Assembly: GCF_001429045.1 (NCBI RefSeq)
Contig: NZ_LMHY01000012.1
Location: 600,695-664,694, forward strand
Length of the DNA stretch: 64,000 nt
Reading direction: 5' to 3'
Source of the DNA: Pseudomonas sp. Root71
GTDB lineage: Bacteria; Pseudomonadota; Gammaproteobacteria; Pseudomonadales; Pseudomonadaceae
Positions 1 to 9,645 of the stretch are shown piece after piece. Each line of letters starts with the position of its first letter. The first letter of the stretch is position 1. Below the pieces are notes generated by a model. It saw nothing but the letters and a program-made list of their open reading frames with translations, was not told the origin of the DNA and did no database searches. Position numbers and translations under genes: made by a program.

Positions 1-1121
1 TGGGTTACTGCAACGGCATCGAAAACTACTCGCGCTATCTGTCCGGCCGCGAAGCCGGCGCGGCGCCACCGACGCTTTACGATTACCTGCCGGCCGATGC
101 CTTGCTGGTGATCGACGAGTCCCACGTCAGCGTGCCGCAGGTCGGTGCGATGTACAAAGGCGACCGTTCGCGTAAAGAGACCCTGGTGGAATACGGTTTC
201 CGCCTGCCGTCGGCGCTGGACAACCGGCCGATGCGTTTCGATGAGTGGGAACGCATCAGCCCACAGACGATTTTCGTCTCGGCGACCCCGGGCAACTACG
301 AAGCCGAACACGCTGGCCGCGTCATTGACATGGTGGTGCGCCCGACCGGGCTGGTGGACCCACAAATCGAGATTCGCCCGGCACTGACCCAGGTCGACGA
401 CTTGCTGTCGGAAATCAGCAAGCGCGTCGCTCTGGAAGAGCGGGTGCTCGTCACCACGCTGACCAAGCGCATGGCCGAGGATTTGACCGATTACCTGGCC
501 GACCACGGCGTGCGCGTGCGTTACCTGCACTCGGACATCGACACCGTGGAACGGGTCGAGATCATCCGCGATTTGCGCCTTGGCACCTTCGATGTGCTGG
601 TGGGCATCAACCTGCTGCGCGAAGGCCTGGACATGCCGGAAGTCTCGCTGGTGGCGATCCTCGATGCCGACAAGGAAGGCTTCCTGCGTTCCGAGCGCTC
701 GCTGATCCAGACCATCGGCCGGGCGGCGCGTAACCTCAACGGTCGGGCGATTCTGTATGCCGACCGGATCACCGGCTCCATGGAGCGCGCGATCGGCGAA
801 ACCGAGCGCCGTCGCGACAAGCAGATCGCCTTCAACCTGGCCAATGGCATCACCCCCAAAGGCGTGTTCAAGGACGTCGCCGACATCATGGAAGGCGCCA
901 CCGTACCCGGTTCACGTAGCAAGAAGCGCAAGGGCATGGCCAAGGCTGCCGAGGAAAACGCCCGGTACGAGGCCGAATTGCGCTCGCCGGGCGAGATCGC
1001 CAAGCGTATCAAGGCCCTGGAAGAGAAGATGTACCAACTCGCCCGCGACCTGGAATTCGAAGCGGCGGCGCAGATGCGCGACGAGATTGCCAAGTTGCGC
1101 GAAAGACTTCTGACGGTCTGA
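1..1121 (+). CDS. uvrB: UvrABC excision nuclease subunit B (3' part)
   Basis: The gene enters from the left edge already in frame (first full codon at base 3), so about 373 C-terminal residues are present of roughly 670. UvrB is the DEAD-type helicase subunit that verifies damage in nucleotide excision repair and binds UvrA and UvrC. The visible part carries the second helicase domain, with the motif [13 protein letters not shown] near base 690, and ends in the coiled UVR motif ([18 protein letters not shown]) that contacts UvrC. It stops at TGA 1119-1121 and is followed directly by a palindromic repeat. The N-terminal ATPase domain lies outside the window. Confidence 0.97.
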   Translation, partial: GYCNGIENYSRYLSGREAGAAPPTLYDYLPADALLVIDESHVSVPQVGAMYKGDRSRKETLVEYGFRLPSALDNRPMRFDEWERISPQTIFVSATPGNYEAEHAGRVIDMVVRPTGLVDPQIEIRPALTQVDDLLSEISKRVALEERVLVTTLTKRMAEDLTDYLADHGVRVRYLHSDIDTVERVEIIRDLRLGTFDVLVGINLLREGLDMPEVSLVAILDADKEGFLRSERSLIQTIGRAARNLNGRAILYADRITGSMERAIGETERRRDKQIAFNLANGITPKGVFKDVADIMEGATVPGSRSKKRKGMAKAAEENARYEAELRSPGEIAKRIKALEEKMYQLARDLEFEAAAQMRDEIAKLRERLLTV

Positions 1122-1131
1122 CACAAATTCT

Positions 1132-1213
1132 GTAGGAGCTGCCGAAGGCTGCGATCTTTTGATCTTGTTTTGAAAGGAGCAATCTAAAGATCGCAGCCTT
1201 CGGCAGCTCCTAC
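1132..1213. repeat. REP-like inverted repeat, family A
   Basis: Two near-perfect arms of about 28 bases (GTAGGAGCTGCCGAAGGCTG... and its complement) surround a spacer of about 25 bases. The element lies between the convergent ends of uvrB and the MFS gene. The same arm sequence recurs at 5588, 19883 and 48536. This is the usual form of a Pseudomonas REP doublet; it may also act as a transcription end. Confidence 0.85.
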
Positions 1214-1229
1214 GGTAATTTGCGGTGAG

Positions 1230-2780
1230 TCAATGAGCCTCACCCGCCTTCAACCCTTCCGGCAATTTCCTGGTCAGCAACACCGCCACCATGCTGATCC
1301 CCAACGCAATCCCGACAAAGTGAAACGCATCGTTATAGGCCATGATCGACGCCTGTTGGTGGGCGATCTCGCTGAGTTTGCCCAGGGCTGCCGTTTCGTT
1401 ACCCAGCCGGTCAGCCAGCGAGGCAATCCGTTCAGCCACCTGCGGATTGCCCGGCACGATGGATTCACGCAGGTAGTCAAAGTAAACCTTGGTCCGCGCA
1501 TCCAGCAGGGTGGCGAGCAGGGCGATGCCGATGGCGCCGCCGAGGTTGCGCAGGATGTTGAACAGGCTCGAGGCCGACCCCGCGTCTTGCGGAAGAATGT
1601 ACGCCGTGGCGATCAACGAAATGGTGACCATGATCAGCGGCTGCCCCAGGGCACGGATGATCTGGATCTGATTGAACTGCGGCCCGGCAAAGTCCGGGTT
1701 CAGCACGCCCGAAGAGAAGCTCGCCAGACCGAATAGCCCGAAGCCCAGGGTGCACAGCCATTTCGGCGAGACGTATTTCATCAACTTGGGCACCAGCGGG
1801 ATCAGGAACAGCTGCGGCACGCCCATCCACATGATCACTTCACCGATCTGCAGGGCGTTGTAGTTCTGGATCTGCGCCAGATAAAGCGGCAACAGGTAGA
1901 TCGAGCCGTACAGCCCGACCCCCATCCCGACACTGGAAATGCTCGATAAGCCAAAGTTGCGATTGCGCAGGATGCCGAGGTTGATCAGCGGATTGGGTTT
2001 GGAGGTCTGCACGATCACAAAACTGATCAGGCTGACCAGTGCGATGCTGCCCAGGGTTACGATCAGGCTCGATTCCAGCCAGTCCTTGCGATGGCCTTCT
2101 TCCAGGAACACCTGCAAGCAACCGAGCCCGACGCCGAGGGTGAGAATGCCGGCGTAGTCGGTGCTTTTGAGCAATTCCCAGTGGGCTTCTTTTTTCTCCA
2201 GGCCGTACATCAGGCCGGCGATCATGATCAGGCCGGGCGGGATGTTGATGTAGAAGATGTATTCCCAGCCCCAGTTTTCCGTCAGCCAGCCGCCGAGGGT
2301 CGGGCCGATGGAGGGCGCGAATGTGGCGGTCATGGCGAACATGGCCATGCCTTTGGCGCGGTGGTGTTCCGGGAGCTTGATCAGGGTCAGGGTGAACGCC
2401 AGCGGAATCAGCGCGCCACCGGTAAAGCCTTGCAGGGCGCGGAACACGATCATGCTTTCCAGGCTCCACGCCATGGAGCAGAGCAGGGATGCGACCAGGA
2501 ACCCGAGGGACACCCACACCGCCAGGCGTCGCGCCGACAGCAACTGCACGAGCCAGGCGGTGAGCGGGATCATGATGATTTCCGCCACCAGGTACGAGGT
2601 GGAAATCCACGAACCTTCTTCCAGGGTCGCCGACAGTGCACCCTGGATGTCCTTGAGCGAGGAATTGGTGATCTGGATGTCCAGCACCGCCATGAACGCA
2701 CCGAGCATCACGCTCATCACTGCAATCCAGTCCCGCCGGGTCGGTTCGCCGACCGGGCGGATCAGTTGATCACCGGCCAT
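1230..2780 (-). CDS. DHA2-family MFS drug efflux transporter (EmrB-like)
   Basis: This 516-residue protein is a proton-driven inner-membrane exporter of the 14-TM DHA2 (EmrB/QacA) family. Family features seen are the first-helix motif AVLDIQITNSSLKDI near residue 35, the motif-C-like GGALIPLAFTLTLIKLP near 140 and alternating hydrophobic segments to the C-terminus. Its start overlaps the end of the upstream HlyD-family gene by 11 bases, so the two are translated together and should form a tripartite pump with an outer-membrane channel encoded elsewhere. The substrate cannot be told from sequence. The length is normal for EmrB. Confidence 0.93.
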   Translation of the reverse strand: MAGDQLIRPVGEPTRRDWIAVMSVMLGAFMAVLDIQITNSSLKDIQGALSATLEEGSWISTSYLVAEIIMIPLTAWLVQLLSARRLAVWVSLGFLVASLLCSMAWSLESMIVFRALQGFTGGALIPLAFTLTLIKLPEHHRAKGMAMFAMTATFAPSIGPTLGGWLTENWGWEYIFYINIPPGLIMIAGLMYGLEKKEAHWELLKSTDYAGILTLGVGLGCLQVFLEEGHRKDWLESSLIVTLGSIALVSLISFVIVQTSKPNPLINLGILRNRNFGLSSISSVGMGVGLYGSIYLLPLYLAQIQNYNALQIGEVIMWMGVPQLFLIPLVPKLMKYVSPKWLCTLGFGLFGLASFSSGVLNPDFAGPQFNQIQIIRALGQPLIMVTISLIATAYILPQDAGSASSLFNILRNLGGAIGIALLATLLDARTKVYFDYLRESIVPGNPQVAERIASLADRLGNETAALGKLSEIAHQQASIMAYNDAFHFVGIALGISMVAVLLTRKLPEGLKAGEAH

Positions 2781-3858
2781 CGTCAGGGGCGTCTTTGTGG
2801 CTCACTTTGGGGGTGACTTCTTCAGGGGTGTCCTTGATGTTCACCTTGGCGGTGACCGACATGCCTGGGCGGATCTTGCCGCGCAGCGGATTGTCCGCGG
2901 CGAAGGTCAGTTTTACCGGAATCCGTTGGACGACTTTGGTGAAGTTGCCCGTGGCATTGTCCGGTGGCAACAGGCTGAACTGCGCACCCGAGGCGGCGAA
3001 CAGGCTGTCGACCCGGGCTTTGATCGGGGTGTCGCTGTAGGCGTCGAAGGTCAGTTCGGCTTCCTGGCCGGGTTGCATGTGGCCAATCTGGGTTTCCTTG
3101 AAGTTGGCCTGAATCCAGATGTCTTCGTCCGGCACGATCGACAACAGGTAAGCGCCGGCCTGCACGTATTGGCCTTCGCGGGCTGCACGCTGGCCGATCA
3201 GGCCGCTGATGGGCGCGTGGATTTCGCTGCGGGTCAGGTTCAGTTCGGCCTGGGCCAGGTCGGTTCTGGCGTTGGCGATCTGCGCGTCGAGGCGTTTGAT
3301 TTCCGCATTCAGGGCATTGACCTGCTGGCGCTGGCCTTGCGCGTCGGCCTGGGCCTTGGCCACTTGCGAGCGGGCGATGTGGTTGTCGGCGGAGAGGGTG
3401 GTCACCCGTTCTTCCGAAATAAAGCCTGGTTTGCGCAAGGTCTCGGCGCGGGTCAGGTCGATTTGCGAGCGACCCAGGCTGGCCTGGCTGGATGCGACTT
3501 GCGCTTCGCTGGCGGCAATCAGGCTGGCCTGCTGGGTCAGTTTACTCTGGGCTTGCAGGCGCTCGGCCTCGCGGGTGGCCAGGGCGGCATTGGCGCGGTC
3601 GACCGCGAGGCGGAAGTCGTCGCCTTCGAGTTTGACCAGCAACTGGCCTTTCTCGACATGCTGGTTGTCCTGCACCAGCACCTTATCGATACGCGCGCCC
3701 AATTGGCTCGACACGCGGGTGATCTCGCCCTGGACATAAGCGTTGTCGGTGCTTTCATAAAAGCGCCCCTTGAACAGCCAATGGGCAAACAGGCCCCCGG
3801 CAATCAACAGGACAATCAGCAGGAACGAGAAGAGGCGACGCTTGAGTTGGGCAGGCAT
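2770..3858 (-). CDS. HlyD/EmrA-family periplasmic adaptor of an efflux pump
   Basis: I chose the ATG at 3858, which gives 362 residues beginning MPAQLKRRLFSFLL; an upstream in-frame ATG at 3915 would add 19 unlikely residues. One N-terminal membrane anchor (residues about 6-25) is followed by a biotinyl-lipoyl half (GRFYESTDNAYVQGEI), a long alpha-helical hairpin rich in Ala and Gln, and the second lipoyl/beta-barrel part (IHAPISGLIGQRAAREGQYV). This is the adaptor that links an inner-membrane MFS pump to a TolC-type channel. It overlaps the MFS gene. The gene is divergent from gltX. Confidence 0.92.
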   Translation of the reverse strand: MPAQLKRRLFSFLLIVLLIAGGLFAHWLFKGRFYESTDNAYVQGEITRVSSQLGARIDKVLVQDNQHVEKGQLLVKLEGDDFRLAVDRANAALATREAERLQAQSKLTQQASLIAASEAQVASSQASLGRSQIDLTRAETLRKPGFISEERVTTLSADNHIARSQVAKAQADAQGQRQQVNALNAEIKRLDAQIANARTDLAQAELNLTRSEIHAPISGLIGQRAAREGQYVQAGAYLLSIVPDEDIWIQANFKETQIGHMQPGQEAELTFDAYSDTPIKARVDSLFAASGAQFSLLPPDNATGNFTKVVQRIPVKLTFAADNPLRGKIRPGMSVTAKVNIKDTPEEVTPKVSHKDAPDDGR

Positions 3859-4088
3859 GGGGCAAACTGTAGTCGAGAAATTGTAAGAGAAGTTATCAGC
3901 AGGCAAATCTGGCATACAGCCGATAAGCGGTAAATGCCATCGGCTGATATTCGGCCATTCACCTCCCTATACGGGCGTTACAGACGCAACCTTGGCTTAA
4001 ATGCCCTGTTCACTGGAGCCGGGCGGGTGTCGCCTGTTACCATTCGCGCCTTGTTTGAACTTCGCTTTTATTCTTTTCGAGACATGCC

Positions 4089-5570
4089 ATGACCACCGTC
4101 CGCACTCGCATCGCGCCATCGCCTACCGGGGATCCCCACGTAGGTACCGCCTACATCGCCTTGTTCAACTATTGCTTTGCCAAGCAACACGGCGGTGAGT
4201 TCATCCTGCGGATCGAAGACACTGACCAGTTGCGTTCGACCCGCGAGTCCGAACAGCAGATTTTCGACGCCTTGCGCTGGCTGGGCATCGACTGGAGCGA
4301 AGGCCCGGATGTCGGCGGCCCGCACGGTCCGTACCGTCAAAGCGAGCGCGGCGACATTTACCAGAAGTATTGCCAGCAGCTTGTAGAGCTCGGTCATGCT
4401 TTCCCGTGCTTCTGCACCGCCGAAGAGCTGGACCAGATGCGCGCCGAGCAGATGGCTCGCGGTGAAACCCCGCGTTACGACGGCCGCGCGCTGCTGCTGT
4501 CCAAGGAAGAAGTCGACCGTCGCCTGGCCGCTGGCGAGCCCCACGTTATCCGCATGAAAGTACCGAGCGAAGGCGTCTGCGTGGTGCCGGACATGCTGCG
4601 TGGCGACGTTGAAATCCCGTGGGACCGCATGGACATGCAAGTCCTGATGAAGACCGACGGCTTGCCGACGTACTTCCTGGCCAACGTGGTCGACGACCAC
4701 CTGATGGGCATCACCCACGTATTGCGTGGCGAAGAGTGGCTGCCATCGGCACCGAAGCTGATCCTGCTGTACGAGTACTTCGGCTGGGAACAACCGGAGC
4801 TGTGCTACATGCCGCTGCTGCGTAACCCGGACAAGAGCAAGCTGTCCAAGCGCAAGAACCCGACCTCGGTGACCTTCTACGAGCGCATGGGCTTCATGCC
4901 TGAAGCGATGCTCAACTACCTGGGCCGCATGGGTTGGTCGATGCCGGACGAGCGCGAGAAGTTCTCGTTGCAGGAAATGGTCGACAACTTCGACCTCAAG
5001 CGTGTGTCCCTCGGCGGGCCGATCTTCGATATCGAGAAACTGTCGTGGCTCAACGGCCAGTGGCTGCGTGACCTGCCGGTGGAAGAGTTCGCCGCGCGCG
5101 TGCAGAAGTGGGCGTTCAATTCCGAATACATGATGAAGATCGCACCGCACGTGCAGGGCCGGGTCGAAACCTTCAGCCAGGTGGCACCGCTGGCCGGGTT
5201 CTTCTTTGCCGGTGGCGTGAACCCCGATGCCAAGCTGTTCGAATCCAAGAAACTGTCGGGCGATCAGGTTCGTCAGTTGATGCAGTTGATCCTGTGGAAG
5301 CTCGAAAGCCTGCGTCAGTGGGAGAAGGACAGCATCACCGCGACCATTCAGGCGGTGGTCGAGTCCCTGGAGCTGAAGCTGCGTGATGCCATGCCGCTGA
5401 TGTTCGCTGCGATCACCGGCCAGGCCAGCTCTGTGTCGGTGCTCGATGCGATGGAAATCCTCGGGCCGGACCTGACCCGTTTCCGTCTGCGCCAGGCCAT
5501 TGACCTGCTGGGCGGCGTGTCGAAGAAAGAAAACAAGGAATGGGAAAAGCTGCTGGGCGCCATCGCCTAA
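4089..5570 (+). CDS. gltX: Glutamyl-tRNA synthetase
   Basis: This 493-residue class I synthetase charges tRNA-Glu and so feeds both translation and tetrapyrrole synthesis. It has the HIGH-type signature in [15 protein letters not shown] at residues 9-23 and the KMSKS-type loop KSKLSKRKN near residue 257. Length and both motifs are those of a functional enzyme. The ATG at 4089 lies just before [13 protein letters not shown], the standard N-terminus. It is a single gene, followed by a REP-like element and then by tRNA-Glu genes, its own substrate. Confidence 0.98.
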   Translation: MTTVRTRIAPSPTGDPHVGTAYIALFNYCFAKQHGGEFILRIEDTDQLRSTRESEQQIFDALRWLGIDWSEGPDVGGPHGPYRQSERGDIYQKYCQQLVELGHAFPCFCTAEELDQMRAEQMARGETPRYDGRALLLSKEEVDRRLAAGEPHVIRMKVPSEGVCVVPDMLRGDVEIPWDRMDMQVLMKTDGLPTYFLANVVDDHLMGITHVLRGEEWLPSAPKLILLYEYFGWEQPELCYMPLLRNPDKSKLSKRKNPTSVTFYERMGFMPEAMLNYLGRMGWSMPDEREKFSLQEMVDNFDLKRVSLGGPIFDIEKLSWLNGQWLRDLPVEEFAARVQKWAFNSEYMMKIAPHVQGRVETFSQVAPLAGFFFAGGVNPDAKLFESKKLSGDQVRQLMQLILWKLESLRQWEKDSITATIQAVVESLELKLRDAMPLMFAAITGQASSVSVLDAMEILGPDLTRFRLRQAIDLLGGVSKKENKEWEKLLGAIA

Positions 5571-5587
5571 GCGCATTTGACCTTGTG

Positions 5588-5667
5588 CAGGAGCTGCCGA
5601 AGGCTGTGATCTTTTGATCTTGCTTTCTGGTTGCTCCGAAAAGATCGCAGGCTTCGCCAGCTCCTAC
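5588..5667. repeat. REP-like inverted repeat, family A (diverged)
   Basis: The arms CAGGAGCTGCCGAAGGCT... and ...AGGCTTCGCCAGCTCCTAC pair with several mismatches across a spacer of about 30 bases. It lies just downstream of gltX and is the least conserved of the four family A copies. Confidence 0.8.
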
Positions 5668-5764
5668 GGGCCTGCGCTCTTTCCCCAAACCCCGGATTTC
5701 CGGGGGGAGGGCGGTAAGTGGTTGTTATGTCGGCAAAAAATTTTAAATTTTTTGAAAAATAAGT

Positions 5765-5793
5765 TTGACAGGCTTTCGATACGCCCTTAAGAT
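5765..5793 (+). promoter_or_regulatory. Sigma-70 promoter of the Ala/Glu tRNA array
   Basis: TTGACA (5765-5770) and TAAGAT (5788-5793) are separated by 17 bases and followed by a GC-rich discriminator (TCGCCCC), as expected for a stringently controlled stable-RNA promoter. An A/T-rich stretch at 5738-5763 upstream could be an UP element. Confidence 0.75.
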
Positions 5794-5826
5794 TCGCCCC
5801 GTCCTCAGCGATGACATCAACGATGA

Positions 5827-5902
<76 letters not shown>

Positions 5903-5981
5903 ATTTACACTTCGAGGCCTGGCCACACCGGCCTTGAAGCGATCAACACTCAGCGTTGATCAGTTGTATAGAAGGGTTTGC

Positions 5982-6057
5982 GTCCCCTTCGTCTAGTGGC
6001 CTAGGACACCGCCCTTTCACGGCGGTAACAGGGGTTCGAGTCCCCTAGGGGACGCCA
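5982..6057 (+). tRNA. tRNA-Glu (TTC anticodon), copy 1
   Basis: A 76-base cloverleaf with encoded CCA. Anticodon stem CCGCC/GGCGG with loop CTTTCAC gives anticodon TTC. The acceptor stem GTCCCCT/AGGGGAC is fully paired. Confidence 0.97.
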
Positions 6058-6110
6058 GTTTTACAGAAGCGATGTTGCAAGATGTCGCTCCGCCGCGAGG
6101 CGAAAAATCC

Positions 6111-6186
6111 GGGGCTATAGCTCAGCTGGGAGAGCGCCTGCATGGCATGCAGGAGGTCAGCGGTTCGATCCCGCTTAGCTCCACCA
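6111..6186 (+). tRNA. tRNA-Ala (GGC anticodon), copy 2
   Basis: A 76-base cloverleaf with CCA. Anticodon stem CCTGC/GCAGG, loop ATGGCAT. It differs from copy 1 in the anticodon stem and the T-stem, with compensating changes, so it is an independently maintained copy. Confidence 0.97.
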
Positions 6187-6266
6187 ATTTTACAGTTCAA
6201 GGTCTGGCCACACCGGCCTTGAATCGATCAGCACTCAGCACTGATCAGTTGTATAGAAGGGTTTGT

Positions 6267-6342
6267 GTCCCCTTCGTCTAGTGGCCTAGGACACCGCCCT
6301 TTCACGGCGGTAACAGGGGTTCGAGTCCCCTAGGGGACGCCA
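6267..6342 (+). tRNA. tRNA-Glu (TTC anticodon), copy 2
   Basis: Identical in sequence to the copy at 5982-6057. Last gene of the array, followed by a terminator. Confidence 0.97.
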
Positions 6343-6370
6343 CGATTACCCGCTCTGCGGGATTTTATAA

Positions 6371-6404
6371 GGGTCATTCAATTATTGAATGGCCCTTTTG
6401 TTTG
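6371..6404 (+). terminator. Intrinsic terminator of the tRNA array
   Basis: GGGTCATTCAAT pairs with ATTGAATGGCCC across a very short loop and is followed by TTTTGTTT. Confidence 0.8.
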
Positions 6405-6493
6405 TCTGGCGTTTGGCCAAATTCCTCCTTTTCCCAAAAAAACTGTTCTTCAGACCAGCGGTCACACCCATGACTTGCTAAAATTTATTATGA

Positions 6494-6518
6494 GAATAAT
6501 ATTTCAATCGTAATATTC
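6494..6518. promoter_or_regulatory. Possible TetR autoregulatory operator
   Basis: An imperfect AT-rich inverted repeat (GAATAATATT...TAATATTC) lies directly in front of the ribosome binding site of the TetR gene. TetR proteins often bind such palindromes in their own promoters. This is inference from position and symmetry only. Confidence 0.35.
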
Positions 6519-6528
6519 GGAGGCAACG

Positions 6529-7068
6529 ATGAACGATAAAAAAGCTCAAACCCGCGAGCGCATCCTCAAGGCTGCCAGCGCAGCGCTGATTCAGCGCGGC
6601 CCGGCCGAGCCAAGCGTGGGCGAAGTGATGGGCGCGGCGGGCCTGACGGTCGGCGGCTTCTACGCCCACTTCGAAAGCAAGGACGCGATGATGCTCGAGG
6701 CGTTCAGGCAATTGCTCGGTCACCGCCGTGACCTGATTGCCGACATGGACTCGGAGTTGACGGGTGAAGAGCGCCGGGCGCTGGTGGCGGCGTTTTATTT
6801 GTCGCGCAAGCACCGTGATTCCTCCGAATCGGCCTGTCCGATCCCGGCATCGGTCGGCGAACTGGGGCGGTTGCCGGAAGCGTTTCGTGTTGCGCTCAAT
6901 GAGCATGTGGAGCTGATGGTCGCGCAGTTGGCGGCCAGCCCCGAAGAAACCGAAAAAGCCCTGGCCGACATGGCCTTGATGGTGGGTGGGCTGGCTCTGG
7001 CGCGAGCGCTGGGGCCGGGAGAGTTGTCCGATCGATTACTGCGCGCCGCCAAATCGGCAGTGCGCTGA
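6529..7068 (+). CDS. TetR/AcrR-family transcriptional regulator
   Basis: This 179-residue protein starts at an ATG preceded by CGGAGG. Residues 10-56 form the TetR helix-turn-helix (RERILKAASAALIQRG ... VGGFYAHFESKDAMM), with the typical FYxHFxSKD end. The C-terminal ligand domain resembles the YxaF/LmrA type but its ligand is unknown. The alpha/beta hydrolase gene begins 29 bases downstream on the same strand and is the likely target along with the regulator itself. Confidence 0.92.
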   Translation: MNDKKAQTRERILKAASAALIQRGPAEPSVGEVMGAAGLTVGGFYAHFESKDAMMLEAFRQLLGHRRDLIADMDSELTGEERRALVAAFYLSRKHRDSSESACPIPASVGELGRLPEAFRVALNEHVELMVAQLAASPEETEKALADMALMVGGLALARALGPGELSDRLLRAAKSAVR

Positions 7069-7097
7069 CCTGAAGGCTGCGGCCTGAGGAGAATGCG

Positions 7098-7931
7098 ATG
7101 AGCGCGTTAAAGTGGGTTCGTGGCGTTAATGGCACCTTGGGCTGGTTTGCCCCGAAACTGGTCGCAAGCAAAATGCGACAGGCGTTCATGACGCCACGGG
7201 ATCTGCCGCTGCGTGACTGGGAGCTGCCACTGTTGGCCAGGTCCGAGCGAATCACCCTGCGTTTCGGTCTCTCGGCCTTGCGCTGGGGCCAGGGCCCGGC
7301 AGTCTTGCTGATGCATGGTTGGGAAGGGCGGCCCACGCAGTTTGCCAGCCTCATCACCGCGCTGGTCGATGCCGGTTACTCGGTCGTGGCTCTCGATGGT
7401 CCGGCCCACGGTCGCTCGCCGGGCAGCGAAGCGAATGTGGTGCTGTTCGCCCGCGCCATGCTTGAAGCGGCCGCCGAACTGCCCCCCCTGCAAGCGGTCA
7501 TCGGCCACTCCATGGGCGGCGCCAGTGCGATGCTCGCGGTCCAGTTGGGCTTGCGCACCGAAACCCTGGTCACCATTGCCGCTCCGGCGCGGATTCTCGG
7601 CGTGTTGCGTGGCTTTGCCCGCTATGTCGGGCTGCCACCGAAGGCCCGCTCGGCGTTCATTCGCCAGGTCGAGCAAGACGTTGGCATGCGAGCCGCGATG
7701 CTGGATGTCGCGCACTATCAACTCGACATGCCTGGCCTGATTGTCCACGCCGAAGACGACAACTTCGTCCTGGTGAAGGAATCCCAGCTGATTCACGAAG
7801 CCTGGTTCGACAGTCGCTTGTTGCGTTTGAAGGACGGTGGTCATCAGCGAGTGTTGGCTGACCCGCAGGTGATTGATGGCGTGTTATCACTGCTGGCCGG
7901 GCGCAGTCTGCAATCGCGCCAATCCGCCTGA
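7098..7931 (+). CDS. Alpha/beta hydrolase
   Basis: A 277-residue alpha/beta-fold hydrolase. The oxyanion segment (LLMHGWEGRPTQF) is near residue 72, the nucleophile elbow GHSMGG near residue 136, an acidic residue in HAEDDNFV near 217 and the catalytic His in DGGHQRVL near 250, so the triad looks complete. No signal peptide is evident. It lies 29 bases after the TetR gene and probably shares its transcript. The substrate cannot be predicted; esterase, lactonase or lysophospholipase are all possible. Confidence 0.88.
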   Translation: MSALKWVRGVNGTLGWFAPKLVASKMRQAFMTPRDLPLRDWELPLLARSERITLRFGLSALRWGQGPAVLLMHGWEGRPTQFASLITALVDAGYSVVALDGPAHGRSPGSEANVVLFARAMLEAAAELPPLQAVIGHSMGGASAMLAVQLGLRTETLVTIAAPARILGVLRGFARYVGLPPKARSAFIRQVEQDVGMRAAMLDVAHYQLDMPGLIVHAEDDNFVLVKESQLIHEAWFDSRLLRLKDGGHQRVLADPQVIDGVLSLLAGRSLQSRQSA

Positions 7932-7980
7932 GCTTCCGTTACACTGCCCCGGTCGAAATTATCTGACCAGGGAGTCGGGC

Positions 7981-8430
7981 ATGGGCTGGGATCGGGAAAC
8001 GCCGTTCATCATTGATCTGCAAGTGAGCGCCGAGGACATTGACGGGTTGGGGCATGCGAACAACGCGGTCTACGTGACCTGGCTCGAGCGCTGTGCCTGG
8101 CGCCACTCCCAGCGCCTTGGCCTGGACCTGGTCGAATACCGGCGGCTGGACCGGGCCATGGCGGTGGTGCGACACGAGATCGATTACCTGGCGGCAGCCT
8201 ATGAGGACGATGAGTTGCAATTGGCGACCTGGATCGTCGATTGGGATCAGCGCCTGAAAATGACCCGGCACTTCCAGTTGATCCGCCCCAGCGACAACAC
8301 CACGTTATTGCGCGCGCAGACCACGTTTGTCTGCATCGAACTGTCCACCGGCAAGCCCAAGCGCATGCCGACTGAATTCATCGAGGGCTATGGCCCGGCG
8401 ATCCGGGCGCAGGAGTTGGTACAACCCTGA
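7981..8430 (+). CDS. Acyl-CoA thioesterase, hotdog fold (4HBT/YbgC-like)
   Basis: This 149-residue cytosolic protein begins at the ATG at 7981, preceded by a weak CAGGGAG. The start VSAEDIDGLGHANNAVYVTWLE is the 4-hydroxybenzoyl-CoA thioesterase signature, in which the aspartate and the HxNN pair lie in the active site. Length and layout match single-domain YbgC-type thioesterases that cleave acyl-CoA thioesters. An in-frame upstream start exists at 7873, but it would overlap the hydrolase gene. The true acyl substrate is unknown. Confidence 0.88.
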   Translation: MGWDRETPFIIDLQVSAEDIDGLGHANNAVYVTWLERCAWRHSQRLGLDLVEYRRLDRAMAVVRHEIDYLAAAYEDDELQLATWIVDWDQRLKMTRHFQLIRPSDNTTLLRAQTTFVCIELSTGKPKRMPTEFIEGYGPAIRAQELVQP

Positions 8431-8435
8431 CTTTC

Positions 8436-8478
8436 TGTGGGAGCGGCGGTGCGGCGGTCCGACTTGCTCGCTCCCACA
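8436..8478. repeat. REP-like hairpin, family B (single, imperfect)
   Basis: TGTGGGAGCG (8436-8445) pairs with CGCTCCCACA (8469-8478) across a GC-rich loop. It is a lone, degenerate relative of the family B elements at 16618 and 23950 and lies between two co-directional genes. Confidence 0.7.
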
Positions 8479-8553
8479 ATGGATCTGCGATGTTCTGCAG
8501 ATTTTCTCTGAACCCAGTAAACTGCCGCACGTTTTTCCTCGAGTGTGTTTTTC

Positions 8554-9513
8554 ATGCAAATTGCTTTGGCGCCCATGGAGGGGTTGGTCGACGACATCCT
8601 GCGCGATGTGCTGACCCGCGTGGGTGGTATTGACTGGTGCGTGACCGAGTTCATTCGGGTCAACGACCAGTTGCTCACACCTGCCTATTTCCACAAGTTC
8701 GGCCCGGAGTTGCTCAACGGTGCCCGGACGGCCTCCGGTGTGCCGCTGCGTGTGCAACTGCTCGGTTCCGACCCCGTGTGCCTGGCGGAAAATGCCGCGC
8801 TGGCCTGCGAGCTGGGTTCCGAAGTGATCGACCTGAACTTCGGTTGCCCGGCCAAGACCGTCAACAAATCCCGTGGTGGCGCGGTATTGCTCAAGGAGCC
8901 CGAGCTGCTCAACAAGATCGTCGAGCACGTCCGTCGTGCCGTCCCCGCGCACATTCCAGTCACCGCCAAGATGCGCCTGGGCTTCGACAGCCCGGACGGT
9001 TCGCTGGTATGTGCCACGGCCCTGGCCGAAGGCGGCGCCGAACACATCGTGGTGCATGCGCGGACCAAGGTCGACGGCTACAAGCCGCCAGCACACTGGG
9101 AATGGATTCCGCGGGTGCAGGACGTGGTCAAGGTGCCGGTGTTCGCCAACGGTGACATCTGGAGCGTCGAAGACTGGCGGCGCTGCCGCGAGATCAGCGG
9201 CGTGGAAGACATCATGCTCGGTCGCGGCCTGGTTTCGCGTCCGGATCTCGCCCGGCAGATCGCCGCGGCGCGGGCCGGTGAGGAGGTGGTCGAGATGACC
9301 TGGGCCGAGCTGCTGCCGCTGATCCAGGACTTCTGGCTGCAAGCCAAGGCGCAGATGACGCCACGCCAGTCGCCGGGTCGCCTGAAGCAATGGCTGGCGA
9401 TGCTGACCCGCAATTATCCCGAGGCGGTGGAACTGTTCACCGTGCTGCGTCGTGAGACCGAGCTGGATAACGTCTCGCGTTTGCTGGGGCTGCCAGTGGC
9501 AGAGGCGGCCTGA
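8554..9513 (+). CDS. dusC: tRNA-dihydrouridine synthase C
   Basis: Dus enzymes are FMN-dependent reductases that turn uridine into dihydrouridine in tRNA; the DusC type modifies U16. The signature [18 protein letters not shown] near residue 94 contains the active-site Cys, and [14 protein letters not shown] at the N-terminus is the FMN-binding start. The segment [16 protein letters not shown] near residue 220 completes the barrel. I chose the ATG at 8554 (319 residues); a GTG nine bases earlier is in frame. Subtype C rather than A or B is inferred from the overall sequence. Confidence 0.93.
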   Translation: MQIALAPMEGLVDDILRDVLTRVGGIDWCVTEFIRVNDQLLTPAYFHKFGPELLNGARTASGVPLRVQLLGSDPVCLAENAALACELGSEVIDLNFGCPAKTVNKSRGGAVLLKEPELLNKIVEHVRRAVPAHIPVTAKMRLGFDSPDGSLVCATALAEGGAEHIVVHARTKVDGYKPPAHWEWIPRVQDVVKVPVFANGDIWSVEDWRRCREISGVEDIMLGRGLVSRPDLARQIAAARAGEEVVEMTWAELLPLIQDFWLQAKAQMTPRQSPGRLKQWLAMLTRNYPEAVELFTVLRRETELDNVSRLLGLPVAEAA

Positions 9514-9544
9514 AACTTTTTACAAAAAAAGCAGAAAATAATCT

Positions 9545-9572
9545 CTTGAAATGCAATCGGCGATCCCTATCT
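9545..9572 (+). promoter_or_regulatory. Sigma-32 (heat-shock) promoter of ibpA
   Basis: CTTGAAA (9545-9551) and CCCTATCT (9565-9572) are separated by 13 bases, a close match to the sigma-32 consensus CTTGAAA / CCCCATNT. Confidence 0.85.
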
Positions 9573-9580
9573 AAGGATTA

Positions 9581-9645
9581 CGCGATGCCGAATTCGGGTC
9601 GCGGAGACAAAAAACCTTGCTGATTGTTTTCAGGAGATTTGCATC
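9581..9645 (+). promoter_or_regulatory. ROSE-type RNA thermometer in the ibpA leader
   Basis: The leader folds into a first hairpin (9582-9602, GCGATGCCG paired with CGGGTCGC) and a second in which CTTGCTGA (9616-9623) pairs with TCAGGAG (9630-9636). The second masks the ribosome binding site AGGAG (9632-9636) through an imperfect U-G-C-U : A-G-G-A-G helix with an unpaired or G-G position, the hallmark of ROSE elements, which melt at heat-shock temperature. Confidence 0.82.

Noticed and set aside
4068..5576. 502-codon minus-strand open frame opposite gltX
   Set aside because: Antisense shadow of a certain gene, without recognisable motifs.
6072..6281. 69-codon frame across tRNA-Ala copy 2 (reads AIAQLGERLHG)
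   Set aside because: A well-known false protein produced by translating a tRNA gene.
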